Of a DNA stretch of 5,265 bases, positions 4,903-5,265 are shown piece after piece. The notes under the pieces were generated by a model that was not told the origin of the DNA, made no database searches, and saw only the letters and a list, made by a program, of their open reading frames with translations. Source of the DNA: CAZVWW01 sp964631265 (lineage in GTDB: Bacteria; Thermotogota; Thermotogae; MWEM01); contig CAZVWW010000144.1 in NCBI GenBank assembly GCA_964631265.1, positions 1 to 5,265 of the forward strand, given 5' to 3'. The position numbers were made by a program, and so were the translations under genes. How positions within the stretch are numbered: the stretch's first letter is position 1; the number at the start of each line of letters is the position of its first letter.

Positions 4903-5265
4903 TCATAAAGAATATAACTGCAGGGATTTATAGTGCTTTTTTATATAAGAAAAGTGCTTATCCTTAGTCCAAAAAAGAAAATTATTTGATATGACAATAT
5001 AAGCTAACATCACATCTTGAAATGGTATTTTTAAACCTTCTTTTCTTAGTTTGTTAAGCATCATGCCGATTTCATACCAATCGTCATGCTTAATTTCATA
5101 AAATGAAAAATCGGATAATGCATGCATTATTTTCTGTATTTCTTTTTCAGAGCGTGCACCATGTAACAGTTCTGCAAGCACGATTCCAGAAGTGGCTATC
5201 TCGTTTCTTTGGAATAATTCAATACCTTCTTTTGTCGGATTTCTCCAGAAATCAATGATGACGTT
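4903..5265 (-). CDS. vapC: VapC-like PIN-domain ribonuclease toxin (N-terminus outside the window)
   Basis: The minus-strand frame stays open to the right edge, giving 120 visible residues. The GTG at 5181 is internal, because PIN sequence continues upstream of it: the first visible residues, Asn-Val-Ile-Ile-Asp-Phe-Trp, fit the usual Asp-Thr-Asn-Val-Ile-Ile-Asp start, so only about five to ten residues including the first catalytic Asp are missing. Other PIN acids are present: Glu32 in Leu-Ala-Glu-Leu-Leu-His-Gly, Asp84 in Ile-Pro-Phe-Gln-Asp, and Asp102 in Trp-Thr-Lys-Asp-Lys-His-Phe (visible numbering). PIN toxins of this type are Mg-dependent RNases, commonly cutting tRNA or rRNA, and are neutralised by a small DNA-binding antitoxin encoded upstream. 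Here that gene would lie to the right of the window. The protein appears intact. Subfamily and target cannot be told from the sequence. Confidence 0.85.
   Translation of the reverse strand, partial: NVIIDFWRNPTKEGIELFQRNEIATSGIVLAELLHGARSEKEIQKIMHALSDFSFYEIKHDDWYEIGMMLNKLRKEGLKIPFQDVMLAYIVISNNFLFWTKDKHFSYIKKHYKSLQLYSL

Overview
The window comes from an AT-leaning bacterial chromosome or large accessory element (roughly 40% GC by eye). Nothing in it fixes the taxon. A Rpn-type nuclease tail with a four-residue repeat, REP-like GGGGGACAG palindromes and a PIN toxin are seen together in Spirochaetota, Desulfobacterota, Cyanobacteria and similar lineages. Spirochaetota is a guess, not a call. Every gene visible belongs to a defence, toxin or mobile class, so this is best read as a piece of a defence island.

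Layout. At 2-247 (+) is the C-terminal end of a Rpn/PD-(D/E)XK-transposase-family protein. It carries four 12-bp repeats encoding Gly-Arg-Glu-Glu and a possible internal start for a separately translated small protein. At 248-394 is a short non-coding stretch with a palindromic REP-like repeat followed by six T, which doubles as a plausible terminator for the + strand gene. From 395 to 4393 (-) lies a compact two-gene operon. The upstream gene (4393 to 2675) is a McrB-like AAA+ motor with an N-terminal DUF3578/MrcB_N specificity domain. The downstream gene (2665 to 395) is its DUF2357 + PDDEXK_7 nuclease partner with a long C-terminal extension. The genes are 9 nt apart and the second gene's ribosome binding site overlaps the first gene's stop codon. 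From 4394 to 4902 there is no confident gene: a candidate promoter for the operon, an open frame that looks like a 5'-truncated gene remnant (4542-4796, -), and a second copy of the REP-like palindrome in the opposite orientation. At 4903-5265 (-) is a VapC-like PIN-domain ribonuclease toxin running off the right edge.

How the genes work together. The central operon is a modification-dependent (type IV, McrBC-like) restriction system. The DUF3578 domain of the motor, and perhaps the C-terminal extension of the nuclease subunit, would recognise modified nucleic acid; the AAA+ ring would translocate or remodel; the PD-(D/E)XK site (Asp444, Asp471, Lys473) would cut. No methyltransferase is present, as expected for type IV. 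The operon sits between two inverted copies of a 28-29 nt palindromic repeat, with a Rpn nuclease on one side and a toxin on the other. The most useful second looks are the two possible target-reading domains in one McrBC-like system, the repeat-flanked architecture, and the Rpn gene-within-gene candidate.
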